NCBI RefSeq assembly: GCF_000170755.1
Contig: NZ_ABCK01000015.1
Coordinates: 62,001-126,000, forward strand
Source of the DNA: Lentisphaera araneosa HTCC2155
GTDB lineage: Bacteria > Verrucomicrobiota > Lentisphaeria > Lentisphaerales > Lentisphaeraceae
Direction: 5' to 3'
Length of the DNA: 64,000 nt
Part shown: in pieces, positions 63,252 through 64,000 of the stretch
Numbering within the stretch: the first letter of the stretch is position 1
Layout of the letters: every line of letters begins with the position of its first letter
Notes under the pieces: model-generated
What the model was told of the DNA's origin: nothing
Databases searched by the model: none
The model's input: only the letters and a program-made list of their open reading frames with translations
Program-made: the position numbers and the translations under genes

Positions 63252-64000
63252 ATGCTATCACCTGAGCTTAAAAATCGAATCATTCGCCTTCTCAAAGGAG
63301 GCGAGATCTTATCGAGCCAAGTCATTCAAAACCTTTGGAGTGGCTATGGTAGTATTCTACGCATTGAATTAGATCACCCTCAGCATACAAGTTTAATTGT
63401 CAAACACGTCAAGCCGCCGAGTGTCAGCAATCATCCTCGAGGTTGGAATAGCGATTTATCTCACCAACGGAAACTCAAGTCCTACGAAGTTGAATCCAAT
63501 TGGTATAAAAATTTCAGCTCTCAAAGCCCAGAATTAGCTAGAGTTCCTAAACTCATTGTCTGTGAACAAGGAGACGATGACTTTCTGATCATACTTGAAG
63601 ACATGGATGCGAGCTCCTACCCAAAGCGTCTCACGTCCGTCAATCAGCAATCCTTGGAAGCTTGTTTAAAGTGGCTCGCTCATTTCCATGGTAAATTTCT
63701 TCAACACAACACCACGGGACTTTGGACGAGTGGTTGTTATTGGCACCTCGAAACCCGTCCCCAAGAACTGCAAGCTCTCGATGATATTGAACTAAAAAGT
63801 GCTGCTCAAGCCATCGATCAAAAACTCAAAAATTCTCCCTTTCAAACTATTGTTCATGGCGATGCGAAACTCGCAAACTTTTGCTTTAATCATGATGCCT
63901 CTGAAGTCTCCGCAGTGGACTTCCAATACGTCGGTGGTGGTTGTGGTATGAAAGACCTCGCTTATTTCGTAGGAAGTTGTCTCCACGAAGAAGATTGTGA
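63252..64000 (+). CDS. Aminoglycoside-phosphotransferase/choline-kinase-like protein (cut by window edge)
   Basis: The frame runs from ATG 63252 to the right edge (249 complete codons visible). The protein has an N-terminal lobe with lysine in [10 protein letters not shown], a [12 protein letters not shown] hinge, and the catalytic Brenner motif [10 protein letters not shown] (H202-G-D204) followed by [10 protein letters not shown], which supplies the magnesium ligand. It resembles the EcKinase-like/APH family that phosphorylates small hydroxyl compounds. The substrate is unknown. The end of the gene is outside the window. Confidence 0.8.
   Translation, partial: MLSPELKNRIIRLLKGGEILSSQVIQNLWSGYGSILRIELDHPQHTSLIVKHVKPPSVSNHPRGWNSDLSHQRKLKSYEVESNWYKNFSSQSPELARVPKLIVCEQGDDDFLIILEDMDASSYPKRLTSVNQQSLEACLKWLAHFHGKFLQHNTTGLWTSGCYWHLETRPQELQALDDIELKSAAQAIDQKLKNSPFQTIVHGDAKLANFCFNHDASEVSAVDFQYVGGGCGMKDLAYFVGSCLHEEDC

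Noticed and set aside
1-64000. tRNA, rRNA, tmRNA or riboswitch genes
   Set aside because: None recognised by eye on either strand; upstream regions of metX and bioB lie inside an operon and show no SAM or other riboswitch pattern.

Overview
The window looks like a piece of a PVC-superphylum chromosome, most likely a marine Lentisphaera-like bacterium. The grounds are the families present: cysteine-type sulfatases, a paired DUF1549/DUF1553 planctomycete-cytochrome protein with a DUF1501 Tat protein, a PVC-type heme-binding CxxCH protein, several Gfo/Idh/MocA oxidoreductases, a DUF1080 protein, BamB-like beta-propellers and a REP-associated transposase with its palindromes. Base composition is moderately AT-rich. 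This is inferred from gene content; no rRNA or tRNA gene was found to confirm it.

Layout. 1-12.3 kb: a sulfatase/beta-propeller operon, IclR and PAS-AraC regulators, a fasciclin-SOUL fusion, a Gfo/Idh plus beta-propeller pair, and a divergent PSCyt/DUF1553-DUF1501 operon. 12.3-15.6 kb: a repeat-rich region holding a group II intron whose reverse transcriptase has a one-base frameshift. 15.6-25.5 kb: housekeeping (BipA/TypA, TetR, an S1-domain protein; an FHA-GAF protein with a degenerate sigma54-activator domain, an RsmI-like methylase, a TPR lipoprotein, DnaG) and a REP-associated transposase carrying its own REP palindromes in frame. 25.6-28.5 kb: a GPH-family symporter with a large extra domain and a solitary solute-binding lipoprotein. 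28.5-37.8 kb: one long minus-strand catabolic operon (DUF1080, an Nramp-fold transporter without the metal motifs, a 41-aa membrane peptide, sulfatase, Gfo/Idh, sugar isomerase, heme protein, GntR-LacI regulator), with a divergent XylR-like regulator.

39.4-43.9 kb: a uronate operon, uxaC / SDR fructuronate reductase / gluconokinase / LarA-family enzyme, with a divergent cupin. Together these suggest a route glucuronate to fructuronate to mannonate to gluconate (nickel-dependent C2 epimerisation) to 6-phosphogluconate, bypassing mannonate dehydratase. This is the most interesting system seen here. 44-54.4 kb: uvrA with a coupled small Trp-rich protein, then a seven-gene operon including bioB, metX, metW and a CCA/poly(A) nucleotidyltransferase. 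54.5-58.5 kb: tandem DUF481 proteins and a LemA-TPM-TPM operon. 58.5-62.3 kb: a glucosylglycerate-type compatible-solute cluster, with GT81 synthase and HAD phosphatase on the minus strand and a divergent GH13_18 phosphorylase. 62.5-64 kb: a TylF-like methyltransferase and a truncated kinase-like protein.

All functional assignments come from reading motifs in the translated sequence; no database search was run.
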